From NCBI RefSeq assembly GCF_018863195.1, contig NZ_JAHKRT010000009.1, positions 62,001-126,000 on the forward strand: 64,000 nt of DNA. The letters run 5' to 3'. Origin of the DNA: Sphingomonas quercus. GTDB taxonomy: Bacteria; Pseudomonadota; Alphaproteobacteria; Sphingomonadales; Sphingomonadaceae. A program made the position numbers and the translations under genes. This document shows, in pieces, positions 13,563 to 20,987 of this stretch. The notes beneath the pieces are model-generated. The model ran no database searches, was not told the DNA's origin, and saw only the letters and a program-made list of their open reading frames with translations. The stretch's first letter is position 1, and each line of letters opens with the position of its first letter.

Positions 13563-15995
13563 ATGACCCTCCCCGTCCACGCCGTCCTGCCCGATCTGCT
13601 CGCCGCCCTCGGCACCGGCTCGTGCGCGGTGCTGGTGGCGCCGCCGGGGGCCGGCAAGACGACGGCGGTGGCGCCCGCCCTGCTCGGGGAAGCCTGGTGC
13701 ACCGGCCAGATCCTGCTGCTCTCGCCCCGCCGGCTCGCCGCGCGTGCCGCGGCCGAGCGCATGGCGGAGATGGCCGGAGAGCCCGTCGGCCGCACCATCG
13801 GCTACGCCACGCGCATGGACGCGCGTCATTCGGCGGCGACCCGCATCCTCGTCCTCACCGAAGGCATATTCCGCAACCGCATCCAGGCCGACCCGGAGCT
13901 GGCCGGCATCTCCGCGGTGCTGTTCGACGAGGTCCACGAACGCAGCCTCGACAGCGATTTCGGCCTCGCCCTCGCGCTTGACGCGCAGGCGGCGCTGCGG
14001 CCGGACCTCCGGCTGGTGGCGATGTCGGCGACGCTCGACGGCGGGCGCTTCTCCGCGCTGATGGGCGGCGCGCCGGTGATCGAGAGCGAGGGGCGCATCT
14101 TCCCCCTCGAACTGCGCCATGTCGGCCGCCGCGCCGAGGCGCGCATCGAGGATGAGATGGCGGCGGTGATTCGCCGCGCCCTCGGCGAGGATGAAGGCGG
14201 GCTGCTCGCCTTCCTGCCCGGCGTCGCCGAGATCGAGCGCACCGCCGAACGGCTCACCGGGCTGCCCGACACGGTCATCCTCCATCGCCTGCACGGCACG
14301 CTCGACCCGGCCGAGCAGCGCGCCGCGATCGCGCCGGCCCGGGCCGGGACGCGCAAGCTCGTCCTCGCCACCGCCATCGCCGAGACCAGCCTGACCCTCG
14401 ACGGGGTGCGCATCGTCGTCGATTCGGGGCTGGCGCGCCGGCCTCGCTATGATCGCGCGGCGGGCGTCACCCGGCTGGTGACGGAGCGGGTCAGCCAGGC
14501 CGCCGCCACCCAGCGCGCCGGCCGCGCCGCGCGCCAGGGGCCGGGCACCGCGTGGCGGCTGTGGGAAGCGGGCGCGACCGCCGGCCTGCCGCCCTACGAC
14601 CCGCCCGAAATACTGGAGGCGGACCTGTCGGCGCTGGTCCTCGATTGCGCCATCTGGGGAGAGGCCGATCCGGCGCGGCTCAACTGGCTCGATCCGCCGC
14701 CCGCCGCCGCCGTCGCCGAGGCGCGCACCCGCCTCGCGGCGCTGGAGGCGGTGGACGGCGAGGGGAGGCCGACCGCCCATGGCCGCCGCATCGCGGCGCT
14801 GCCGCTGCCGCCGCGACTAGCCCATATGCTGCTGGTCGCGGCCGACGCGCCACTGGCCGCGGAGGTTGCGGTGCTGCTCTCCGAACGGGGGCTGGGCGGC
14901 GCCGACACCGATCTCGAACAACGGCTGCGCCGCTGGCGCGGCGAGCGCGGCAGGCGGGCGGAAGCGGCGCGGGGCCTTGCCCGCCGCTGGCTGGGCCTCA
15001 CCGGGCGGGCCGGGGCGCGGGGAACGGGGGAGGGGCTCGGCGCCTGCGTGGCGCTGGCCTTCCCCGATCGGGTGGCGCGGCGCCGCGATGCCAGCGGCGA
15101 GGACTGGCTGACGGCGGGCGGCCGCGGCCTGCGCCTCGATCCCGCCTCGTCGCTGGCGCGCGAGGACTGGCTGGCGGTGGCCGAGACCAGCGGCAGCGCT
15201 GGCGGCGCACGCATCCTGTCGGCCGCGCCGATCGATCTGCCGACGATCGAGCGCCTGTTCGCCGCCCGCATCGTCCAGCATCGCGCCCTGCAATTCGATC
15301 GCGCGACGGGCACGGTCGTCGCCACCCGCGAGCGGCGGCTGGGTGCCCTGCGCCTGTCCGGCGGGCCGGACGACGCCCCCGATCGCGCCGCGATCGCCAC
15401 GGCGCTGGTCGCTGGGGTGCGTGAACACGGCCTCGGCCTGCTGCCCTGGGACGAGAGCGCTCGGGCGCTCCAGGCCCGCGCCGCCTTCGCCCGTGCCCAT
15501 GGCGCGGACGTTGCCGACCTTTCCGACGCCGGCCTGCTCGCCGATCTCGACCAGTGGTTGCCGGCCCTGGTCGAGGGCCGCCGCCGGCTCGACGCGATCC
15601 CGGCGGGCGCGCTGCACGAAGCGCTCGTCGATCGACTCGGCTGGCCCGGCCGGCAGGCGCTTGACCGAATCGCCCCCACTCACTTGCGAAGCCCCGCCGG
15701 CAGCGCCCATCCGATTGATTATGCAGCCGACGGCGGCCCGGCGGTCGAGCTGCGCCCGCAGGCGCTGTTCGGCCTGTCGCGCCATCCGATGGTCGCCGAT
15801 GGCCGTGTGGCGCTGGTGCTGCGGCTCACCTCGCCGGCCGGGCGGCCGATCCAGACGACGCGCGACCTGCCGGGCTTCTGGGCCGGCAGCTGGGCCGCGG
15901 TGGCGCGCGAGATGCGCGGCCGCTATCCGCGCCACCCCTGGCCGGACGATCCCGCCAATGCCGATCCGACACTTCGCACCAAGCCGCGATCTTGA
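13563..15995 (+). CDS. hrpB: ATP-dependent helicase HrpB
   Basis: 810 aa. DEAH/DExH superfamily 2 helicase, probably acting on RNA. Visible: Walker A APPGAGKTT (Lys32), DEVH box (122-125) followed by ERSLDSDF, SATLDGG, the second-domain motif ATAIAETSLTLDGV, QRAGRAARQGPG, a ratchet domain, and the C-terminal HrpB-specific region ending in the RYPRHPWPDDP signature. Complete and full length. The N-terminus MTLPVHAVLPDLLAAL matches family starts. Its role is not established; some family members affect mRNA decay. Confidence 0.94.
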   Translation: MTLPVHAVLPDLLAALGTGSCAVLVAPPGAGKTTAVAPALLGEAWCTGQILLLSPRRLAARAAAERMAEMAGEPVGRTIGYATRMDARHSAATRILVLTEGIFRNRIQADPELAGISAVLFDEVHERSLDSDFGLALALDAQAALRPDLRLVAMSATLDGGRFSALMGGAPVIESEGRIFPLELRHVGRRAEARIEDEMAAVIRRALGEDEGGLLAFLPGVAEIERTAERLTGLPDTVILHRLHGTLDPAEQRAAIAPARAGTRKLVLATAIAETSLTLDGVRIVVDSGLARRPRYDRAAGVTRLVTERVSQAAATQRAGRAARQGPGTAWRLWEAGATAGLPPYDPPEILEADLSALVLDCAIWGEADPARLNWLDPPPAAAVAEARTRLAALEAVDGEGRPTAHGRRIAALPLPPRLAHMLLVAADAPLAAEVAVLLSERGLGGADTDLEQRLRRWRGERGRRAEAARGLARRWLGLTGRAGARGTGEGLGACVALAFPDRVARRRDASGEDWLTAGGRGLRLDPASSLAREDWLAVAETSGSAGGARILSAAPIDLPTIERLFAARIVQHRALQFDRATGTVVATRERRLGALRLSGGPDDAPDRAAIATALVAGVREHGLGLLPWDESARALQARAAFARAHGADVADLSDAGLLADLDQWLPALVEGRRRLDAIPAGALHEALVDRLGWPGRQALDRIAPTHLRSPAGSAHPIDYAADGGPAVELRPQALFGLSRHPMVADGRVALVLRLTSPAGRPIQTTRDLPGFWAGSWAAVAREMRGRYPRHPWPDDPANADPTLRTKPRS

Positions 15996-16027
15996 CGGCG
16001 GGCAGGCGTCTGCGGCAGGGGCAGATC

Positions 16028-16306
16028 ATGACCGCACGCATCTATCAGCGCATGAAGAACGCGATGCAGTCCGGGCGTCATCGCACGGACCGCTGGGTGC
16101 TGGAGCATGAGCCGACCGAACCCAAGCGGCCCGACCCGCTGACCGGCTGGGCCGGCTCCGGCGACGTCCGTGACCAGGTCCGCCTCAGCTTCCCGACGCT
16201 GGAGGCTGCCAAAGCCTATGCCGAGCGTCAGGGCCTCGCCTATGTCGTCGTGCCGCCGCCGACGCGCACCCTCAAGCTGCAGGCTTACGCCGACAATTTC
16301 CGCTGA
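16028..16306 (+). CDS. NDUFS4-like ETC complex I accessory subunit
   Basis: 92 aa. Matches the ETC_C1_NDUFA4/NDUFS4 family, an 18-kDa-type supernumerary subunit of respiratory complex I found in alphaproteobacteria and mitochondria. Conserved pieces are ARIYQRMKNAMQSGRHRTDRWVLEHEP, DPLTGWAGSGDVRDQVRLSFPTLEAAKAYAERQGLAY and the C-terminal KLQAYADNFR. It stabilises the matrix/cytoplasmic arm near the NADH module in homologous complexes. It lies 32 bp after hrpB and faces the Nudix gene tail to tail; the nuo operon is not in the window. ATG 16028 chosen to match the family start. Confidence 0.9.
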   Translation: MTARIYQRMKNAMQSGRHRTDRWVLEHEPTEPKRPDPLTGWAGSGDVRDQVRLSFPTLEAAKAYAERQGLAYVVVPPPTRTLKLQAYADNFR

Positions 16307-16349
16307 TCGGGCAATCGAAGGGTCGCACCGGGATTCCGGCGCGCGCACG

Positions 16350-16874
16350 CTAGCCGAGCAGCCCCGGCCCCAACAGCGCCAGCAGCTTGACGTCCATCGC
16401 CATCCCCTCGTCGCGGCGCGCGGCGACGAACGCCGCGATCCCGTCCAGCGGCACGCGATGGACGGTGATCTCCTCGCCGCTGACCCCGCCCCCGTCACTG
16501 ATCTTGCTGAGGCCGGTCGCCTTGACCAGCGTGAACGTCTCGCCGACCATGCCGGGCGACGAGGCGAACACGCCGACCAGCTCGAGATGCGCCGCCGTCC
16601 AGCCGGTTTCTTCCTCAAGCTCGCGGCGGGCGACCACCAGCGGATCGCGTTCCGCCGCGTCCTCGTCGCCGATCAGGCCGGCGGGCAGTTCCAGGCAGGC
16701 GCGGCCCAGCGGCACGCGATATTGCTCGACGAGCAGGACATGGCCGTCCTCCACGGCGAGGATCACCGCCGCGCCGATGCCGCGCGTGCGGGTGACATAT
16801 TCCCAACGCCCCTGCGTCTTCGCCGCGATGTAGCGGCCCTGCCACATGGTCTGCGCCGCGTCGTCGTCGCTCAT
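16350..16874 (-). CDS. Nudix hydrolase, ADP-ribose pyrophosphatase-like
   Basis: 174 aa. Predicted to hydrolyse ADP-ribose or a related nucleoside diphosphate sugar. The core reads VLLVEQYRVPLGRACLELPAGLIGDEDA followed by the Nudix box ending RRELEEETGW. Compared with the G-x5-E-x7-REUxEExGU pattern there appears to be one extra residue between the first Glu and REL, though the catalytic EExG part is intact. Last gene of the lemA-TPM-TPM-nudix group: its ATG overlaps the stop of the previous TPM gene by 4 nt, which argues for translational coupling. Confidence 0.88.
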   Translation of the reverse strand: MSDDDAAQTMWQGRYIAAKTQGRWEYVTRTRGIGAAVILAVEDGHVLLVEQYRVPLGRACLELPAGLIGDEDAAERDPLVVARRELEEETGWTAAHLELVGVFASSPGMVGETFTLVKATGLSKISDGGGVSGEEITVHRVPLDGIAAFVAARRDEGMAMDVKLLALLGPGLLG

Positions 16875-17548
16875 AATTCGATCACCCGGTCCGGCAGCTC
16901 GTTGGTATCGTCCGCGGAGCGTGGGAAGTGGACGTGCAGCACCTCGCCGATGCGCGCCACGGCCTCGGCCATGCCGTCGCCGGGCCGGCCGTCTTTCACC
17001 GCCGTGATCAGCGCCGCCATCGCCTCCCCCCACATGTCCGGCGTCACCTTGGCGCTGATCGCCGCATCGCCGATCAGCTCGGCGCGATGCTCGGCCAGCG
17101 AGAGGTAGAGAAGCACCGCGGTCGCCTTGCGGGTGCGCTGCTCGGCGCCGACACGGAACAGGTCGAGCGCCCGGGCGCGCACCCGCTGCGACTTGATCCG
17201 CCCCGGGGTCAACATCATCCGCACCGGCCACAGCCCGGCGATCAGCCGCGCGCCCGCAAACTTCAGGGCGAGCAGCACGAACAGCACGGTAAGATGCTCG
17301 CTCAGCGACGGCTCATGCGTCCAGCCGCGCTGCAGGATGGAATGCACCCATAGCAGCAGGTCCGGAAAGGCGGCGAGGGTGGCGAGCGCGAGGAATACCG
17401 CGATCAGCGCCCAGGCCAGCGGCACGTCGGCATAATCATCGGACGCCGGCGCGACGATGGTGACGATCTCGCCATCGGTGCCGGCCTCGGCGGCCGCCAC
17501 CGCCGCCGATACCTTCTGCCGATCGGCATCGGTCAGTTGCACCTTCAC
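16871..17548 (-). CDS. TPM-domain membrane protein (second copy)
   Basis: 225 aa from a GTG start at 17548 that overlaps the preceding TPM gene stop (GTGA). TPM (TLP18.3/Psb32/MOLO-1) domains are periplasmic or lumenal modules of uncertain activity. Here an N-terminal part (VKVQLTDADRQKVSAAVAAAEAGTDGEIVTI) is followed by two hydrophobic helices (LAWALIAVFLALATLAAF and HLTVLFVLLALKFAGARLIAGL), then the conserved VRARALDLFRVGAEQRTRKATAVLLYLSLAEHRAELIGDAAI. No signal peptide. It forms a tight set with the first TPM protein and LemA. Confidence 0.87.
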   Translation of the reverse strand: MKVQLTDADRQKVSAAVAAAEAGTDGEIVTIVAPASDDYADVPLAWALIAVFLALATLAAFPDLLLWVHSILQRGWTHEPSLSEHLTVLFVLLALKFAGARLIAGLWPVRMMLTPGRIKSQRVRARALDLFRVGAEQRTRKATAVLLYLSLAEHRAELIGDAAISAKVTPDMWGEAMAALITAVKDGRPGDGMAEAVARIGEVLHVHFPRSADDTNELPDRVIEL

Positions 17549-18426
17549 CACGATCCCGATGCTCCGCCGCCGCCGAATGAGCCGCCGCCGCCGCCGGAGA
17601 AGCCGCCGCCCATCCACCCGCCGTCGCCGCCCCCGGACGAGCCGCCAAAGCCGCCGCCGCCGCCGCGACCGCCGTGGCGGGCGATATCGCCGATGATGTC
17701 GGCCGCGATCGGGCCCCACACCCACACCGCGCTGTCGCCCGAGCGATAGCGCTGGCGCCGTCCTCCGCCGCCGCCGCCGCCACCACCACCGCCGCCGCTG
17801 CGGAACAGGGTGAGCAGCACGAAGCCGCCGACGAGGACCCAGAAGATCAGCGGCAGCGGAATGCCGCCGCCGCCCTTGGCGCCCTCGCGATGCTGGGCCT
17901 TCACCGCGGCTGCGACGCGCGCGCGCGCTTCTTCGTCGGGCAGCGACAATTGCTCGACCAGCGCCGCGGTGCCGTCGGCGACGCCCTTGGGCAGATCGCC
18001 GGCGCGGAAGGCGGGCAGGATGGTCTGGTTGATGATCACCGATGACAGCGCGTCGGTCAGCACCGGCTCCAGCCCGTAGCCGACCTCGATGCGCACCTTG
18101 CGGTCCTGTGGCGCGATGATGAGGATCGCGCCGTTATTGACGTCCTTCAGGCCCACGCTCCAGGCGCGGCCGAGCTGATAGCCATAGTCGGCGATGTCCC
18201 GTCCGCCGAGGTCGGGAATGGTGGCCACGACGAGCTGGCGCCCCGTCTTCTGCTGAAGCTGGTCGAGCTGGGCGGTGAGCGCCGCCTTCTCCGCTGCCGG
18301 CAGCACATTGGCAGCGTCGACCACGAAGCCGGTGAACTTCGGGAAATCCTGCGCCATCGCTGGCCCTGCGACGAGTGCGCAGAGCGCCAGCAGCAGCGCA
18401 CAGCAAAGAGCCCGGAGCGGGCGCAC
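17545..18426 (-). CDS. TPM-domain protein with glycine-rich C-terminus (YgcG-like)
   Basis: 293 aa. Signal peptide (residues 1-25, cleaved near AMAQDFPKF), a periplasmic TPM domain (FVVDAANVLPAAEKAALTAQL to about residue 175), one transmembrane helix (LPLIFWVLVGGFVLLTLF), then a tail made largely of Gly, Ser and Phe with long Gly runs. This layout is standard for the YgcG group, which nearly always travels with LemA. The lemA-TPM pairing is known as an envelope module, proposed to help maturation or quality control of membrane components; its chemistry is unresolved. It follows lemA by 8 bp. Confidence 0.9.
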   Translation of the reverse strand: MRPLRALCCALLLALCALVAGPAMAQDFPKFTGFVVDAANVLPAAEKAALTAQLDQLQQKTGRQLVVATIPDLGGRDIADYGYQLGRAWSVGLKDVNNGAILIIAPQDRKVRIEVGYGLEPVLTDALSSVIINQTILPAFRAGDLPKGVADGTAALVEQLSLPDEEARARVAAAVKAQHREGAKGGGGIPLPLIFWVLVGGFVLLTLFRSGGGGGGGGGGGGRRQRYRSGDSAVWVWGPIAADIIGDIARHGGRGGGGGFGGSSGGGDGGWMGGGFSGGGGGSFGGGGASGSW

Positions 18427-18434
18427 CCCGCGGC

Positions 18435-19022
18435 TCAGAAACTGACGCTGGGCGCGTTCTGGGCGTTGGGGGCGGTGGCCTCGAACGTCGTCATCGGCTT
18501 GGCGCCATAGATCAGCTTGGCACCGATCGCGTCCGGAAAGGTGCGGATGCGGGTGTTATAGGCCTGCACCGCCTTGTTATAGTCGCTGCGCGCAATCGTG
18601 ATGCGGTTCTCCGTGCCCTCGAGCTGGGATTGCAGCGCCAGGAAATTGGCGTTGGACTTAAGCTCCGGATAGGCTTCCTGCAGCGGGCGGATCGCGCCCA
18701 GCGCCATCGTTACGCCGTTCTGCGCGGCGGCAAACTCCTTCACCTTGGCGGGATCCTTCAGATCGTCGCCGGAAAGCTGAATCGAGCTGGCGCGGGCGCG
18801 GGCCTCGGTGACGCGGGTCAGCACGTCGGATTCCTGCTTGGCATAACCCTTCACCGTGGAGACCAGATTGGGGATCAGGTCGGCGCGGCGCTGATACTGG
18901 TTCTGGACATCGGCCCACTTCGCCTTCGCCTCTTCCTCGGCGGTGGGGATCGAATTGACCCCGCACGCCGAGAGCGAAATCGCGGCAAGCGGCGCGAGCA
19001 GGACGAGACGCTGACGGGTCAT
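18435..19022 (-). CDS. lemA: LemA family lipoprotein
   Basis: 195 aa from ATG 19022. The N-terminus MTRQRLVLLAPLAAISLSAC carries a lipobox (LSAC, Cys20), so it should be lipid-anchored; classic LemA uses a transmembrane helix instead. The body is the LemA four-helix fold: NQYQRRADLIPNLVSTVKGYAKQESDVLTRVTEARA, FAAAQNGVTMALGAI, YPELKSNANFLALQSQLEGTENRITIARSDYNKAVQAYNTRIRTFPDAI. First gene of a four-gene minus-strand operon (lemA, two TPM genes, nudix) with junctions of 8 bp or overlaps. Confidence 0.93.
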   Translation of the reverse strand: MTRQRLVLLAPLAAISLSACGVNSIPTAEEEAKAKWADVQNQYQRRADLIPNLVSTVKGYAKQESDVLTRVTEARARASSIQLSGDDLKDPAKVKEFAAAQNGVTMALGAIRPLQEAYPELKSNANFLALQSQLEGTENRITIARSDYNKAVQAYNTRIRTFPDAIGAKLIYGAKPMTTFEATAPNAQNAPSVSF

Positions 19023-19143
19023 GGCTTCATTCGCTCCAATCGTATCTTGAGCTATGAATAGGTAGCTTGCCCTCACTCCGCAACGTGACACTGTCGCCTC
19101 TTTGCGCCATTCTCGTGACGCTCACAGCCAGAGGGAGCACCCT

Positions 19144-19569
19144 ATGCTCAAGGAATTCAAGGCGTTCATCGCGCGTGGCAATGTGCTGGATCTCGCCGTC
19201 GCGGTGATCATCGGCGCCGCGTTCGGCCGCATCGTCACCAGCCTCACCGAGGACATCCTCATGCCGCTGATCGGCAAGGTCAGCGGCGGCCTCGATTTTT
19301 CCGGCTATTTCCTGCGCCTCGGGCCGGTCCCGGCCGGCTACACCGGCTCGCCGGACGATTATGCCGCTCTGAAGAAGGCCGGCGTGCCGCTGCTCGGCTA
19401 TGGCGAGTTCCTGACCGTGGCGGTCAATTTCGTGATCGTCGCCTTCATCATCTTCCTGGTGGTGCGCGCCGCGAACAAGCTCGTCGACCTCAGGTCCGCC
19501 CCGGCTGCCGAGCCCGCCGACGTCACCCTTCTTCGCGAGATTCGCGACGAGCTGAAGCGGCGCCCCTGA
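19144..19569 (+). CDS. mscL: Large-conductance mechanosensitive channel MscL
   Basis: 141 aa. Homopentameric inner-membrane channel that opens under high membrane tension and protects against osmotic shock. The N-terminal helix MLKEFKAFIARGN leads into the pore helix VLDLAVAVIIGAAFGRIVTSLTEDILMPLIG, a periplasmic loop, the second helix FLTVAVNFVIVAFIIFLVVRAANKL, and a C-terminal amphipathic bundle helix (EIRDELKR). A Shine-Dalgarno AGGGAG lies 8 bp before ATG 19144. Divergent from lemA; convergent with the Rrf2 gene with 10 bp between stops. Confidence 0.96.
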   Translation: MLKEFKAFIARGNVLDLAVAVIIGAAFGRIVTSLTEDILMPLIGKVSGGLDFSGYFLRLGPVPAGYTGSPDDYAALKKAGVPLLGYGEFLTVAVNFVIVAFIIFLVVRAANKLVDLRSAPAAEPADVTLLREIRDELKRRP

Positions 19570-19579
19570 GGATCGGACG

Positions 19580-20008
19580 CTAGGCGGCGGCCAGATCCTC
19601 GGCCGTGGCGTCTGCCAGGCTGGTGCCGTCGAGGATGCGCGCGGTTTCGTCACGCACCACCAGCATCGCGCGGCGGACGGCGCAGCTCGCCTCGTCGACG
19701 CAATCCTCGCAGCGGCGATAGGCGGTGCGGCTGACGCAGGGGACCAGCGCCAGCGCGCCTTCCGTCACCCGCACGATATCGCCGAACGAGATCAGGTGCG
19801 GCAGCCGCGCCAGCCGGAAGCCGCCCTGCTTGCCGCGGTGGCTGACGACGAGGCCGGCGTCACGCAGTTCCGCCAGGATCACTTCGCAGAATTTGCGCGG
19901 CACCTGCGCGTCCGCAGCGATGCGGCTGATCGGCAGCGGCTGCGCGCACGGGGCCCGCGAGAGCGCGATCATCGCCCGAAGGGCATAGCGGGAACGCTGC
20001 GACAACAT
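19580..20008 (-). CDS. Rrf2-family transcriptional regulator with Fe-S-type cysteines
   Basis: 142 aa. Winged-helix regulator: MLSQRSRYALRAMIALSRAP at the start, ISRIAADAQVPRKFCEVILAELRDAGLVVSHRGKQGGFRLAR as the DNA-binding helix and wing. The C-terminal part has Cys residues in PCVSRTAYRRCEDCVDEASC, close to the three-Cys cluster that holds a 2Fe-2S centre in IscR and NsrR, plus one in KFCEV. Probably senses Fe-S status, nitric oxide or redox. No isc/suf genes adjacent. It sits directly upstream of and divergent from ssrA. Confidence 0.88.
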   Translation of the reverse strand: MLSQRSRYALRAMIALSRAPCAQPLPISRIAADAQVPRKFCEVILAELRDAGLVVSHRGKQGGFRLARLPHLISFGDIVRVTEGALALVPCVSRTAYRRCEDCVDEASCAVRRAMLVVRDETARILDGTSLADATAEDLAAA

Positions 20009-20176
20009 GCCGATCGGCTTGTAGGCCGATTGGTTGAAACGGCAAAGTGACTCTCCCCTTTTCGCCGGGCCTCGGGGCGCCTATATCGGGGGTGCCGGGT
20101 TCGCCCGGCTATGGTGATAAATGATGTCGTGAAATAGATGCAGCGGACCCGGGGGCAGTACCCGGCGGCTCCACCA

Positions 20177-20230
20177 TCATCGGCGGCGGGCCTCCCCGAT
20201 CCCTAGGGGGGAGAAGCCGCCGATCCTGAT
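20177..20230 (+). other. Intervening segment removed from pre-tmRNA
   Basis: Between the acceptor CCA and the coding-piece 5' end. ATCGGCGGC pairs with GCCGCCGAT, and inside it CCTCCCC pairs with GGGGGAG, giving one long rod. Such a spacer is cut out during maturation of two-piece tmRNA. Confidence 0.75.
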
Positions 20231-20315
20231 GGGGCCGAACCAGGATCGACGTGTATTCAAAGACGACGTTTTTGCCCGGCCTGATTGAGCCGTTAAACCG
20301 ATCAAAACCACAAGT

Positions 20316-20351
20316 GCCAACGACAACGAGGCGCTCGCGATTGCCGCGTAA
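20316..20351 (+). CDS. ssrA: tmRNA proteolysis tag reading frame
   Basis: Codons from GCC 20316 to TAA 20349-20351 read ANDNEALAIAA; with the alanine carried by tmRNA the tag is AANDNEALAIAA. The AANDN start is the alphaproteobacterial type (Caulobacter tag begins the same way) and the hydrophobic Ala-Ala end is the ClpXP recognition signal. Confidence 0.88.
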   Translation, partial: ANDNEALAIAA

Positions 20352-20431
20352 TCAAGGCCTAACGGCTTAGATTACAAGGCTTGAACGCGGTTCGGGCCGC
20401 ACCGGGCAACAGAAGCGGACACCGGCGGTAC

Positions 20432-20466
20432 GGGGAGCACCGAGCAACAGAAGCTCCCCACTTTTT
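20432..20466 (+). terminator. Terminator of ssrA
   Basis: GGGGAGC (20432-20438) pairs with GCTCCCC (20453-20459), followed by ACTTTTT (20460-20466). It may double as the last pseudoknot stem of the coding piece. It abuts the stop of the convergent gene at 20466. Confidence 0.7.
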
Positions 20467-20987
20467 CACGGCGCCTTTCGCGCCCGCGCCTCTTCCAGCA
20501 GGCGTCGCGCGCGCAGCCCCATCTCCACCCGCGTCATCGCCAGCATGCCGAGCGCGAAGGCGAGCAGCACATCGGCGACCGTCACCGCGTCGACATGCCA
20601 CGCCTCCGCCTGACCGGCCACGGCGCGTAGCCCCGCCCGCACCGCGATGAGCGCGACGAGCAGCAGCATCGCGGCCGGCGACGCGCGCTCGGAGAGCTGG
20701 TGTGTCTCGGGGTCGATCTCGACGTGCATCGTCCGTCCGCGCTGCCAGCCAATCGCGCCGCCGACCAGCAGCGCCACGCCCATCATCAGCCAGCCCGGCG
20801 CACCCGGTGGCCTCGCGGCGATCACCGCCGCGGCGATCACTCCGTAGAGCGTCGGCACGATCCATAGCCGTTCCAGCCGCAGCCGCCGGGGCCGGCCCAT
20901 GCGACGGATGCGTAGCGCCAGCACCAGCAGGACGGCGAAGGCGGGCACGACATAGCCGAGCAGTTGCGGCGGATGGCCGGCGGTCAT
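20466..20987 (-). CDS. CcdC/DUF1453-like integral membrane protein
   Basis: 173 aa. Four or five hydrophobic helices: LLGYVVPAFAVLLVLALRIRRM, LWIVPTLYGVIAAAVIAA, APGWLMMGVALLVGGAIGW, AAMLLLVALIAVRAGLRAVAG and VADVLLAFALGMLAMTRVEMGLRARR. Between helices 3 and 4 is a hydrophilic HVEIDPETHQLSERAS segment, the most conserved part of the CcdC-like family. B. subtilis CcdC is linked to cytochrome c maturation, but a role here is unproven. Its ATG overlaps the stop of the histidine kinase gene by 4 nt, so it is translationally coupled to the kinase. Confidence 0.75.
   Translation of the reverse strand: MTAGHPPQLLGYVVPAFAVLLVLALRIRRMGRPRRLRLERLWIVPTLYGVIAAAVIAARPPGAPGWLMMGVALLVGGAIGWQRGRTMHVEIDPETHQLSERASPAAMLLLVALIAVRAGLRAVAGQAEAWHVDAVTVADVLLAFALGMLAMTRVEMGLRARRLLEEARARKAP

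Larger units (their letters stand above)
20090..20466 (+). ncRNA. ssrA: Transfer-messenger RNA gene, permuted two-piece type
   Basis: The trans-translation RNA that rescues stalled ribosomes and tags proteins for proteolysis. In alphaproteobacteria the gene is circularly permuted, and this matches. The acceptor piece comes first (about 20090-20176) and ends in GGCTCC-A-CCA (20167-20176). An intervening hairpin (20177-20230) follows, then the coding piece begins with GGGGCC (20231-20236), which pairs with GGCTCC (one G-U) to rebuild the tRNA-like acceptor stem. The tag frame lies at 20316-20351. The remainder forms two pseudoknot-like hairpins ending in a terminator. The 5' end (about 20090) is placed from a CTATAT -10-like box and is approximate. 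Confidence 0.9.
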
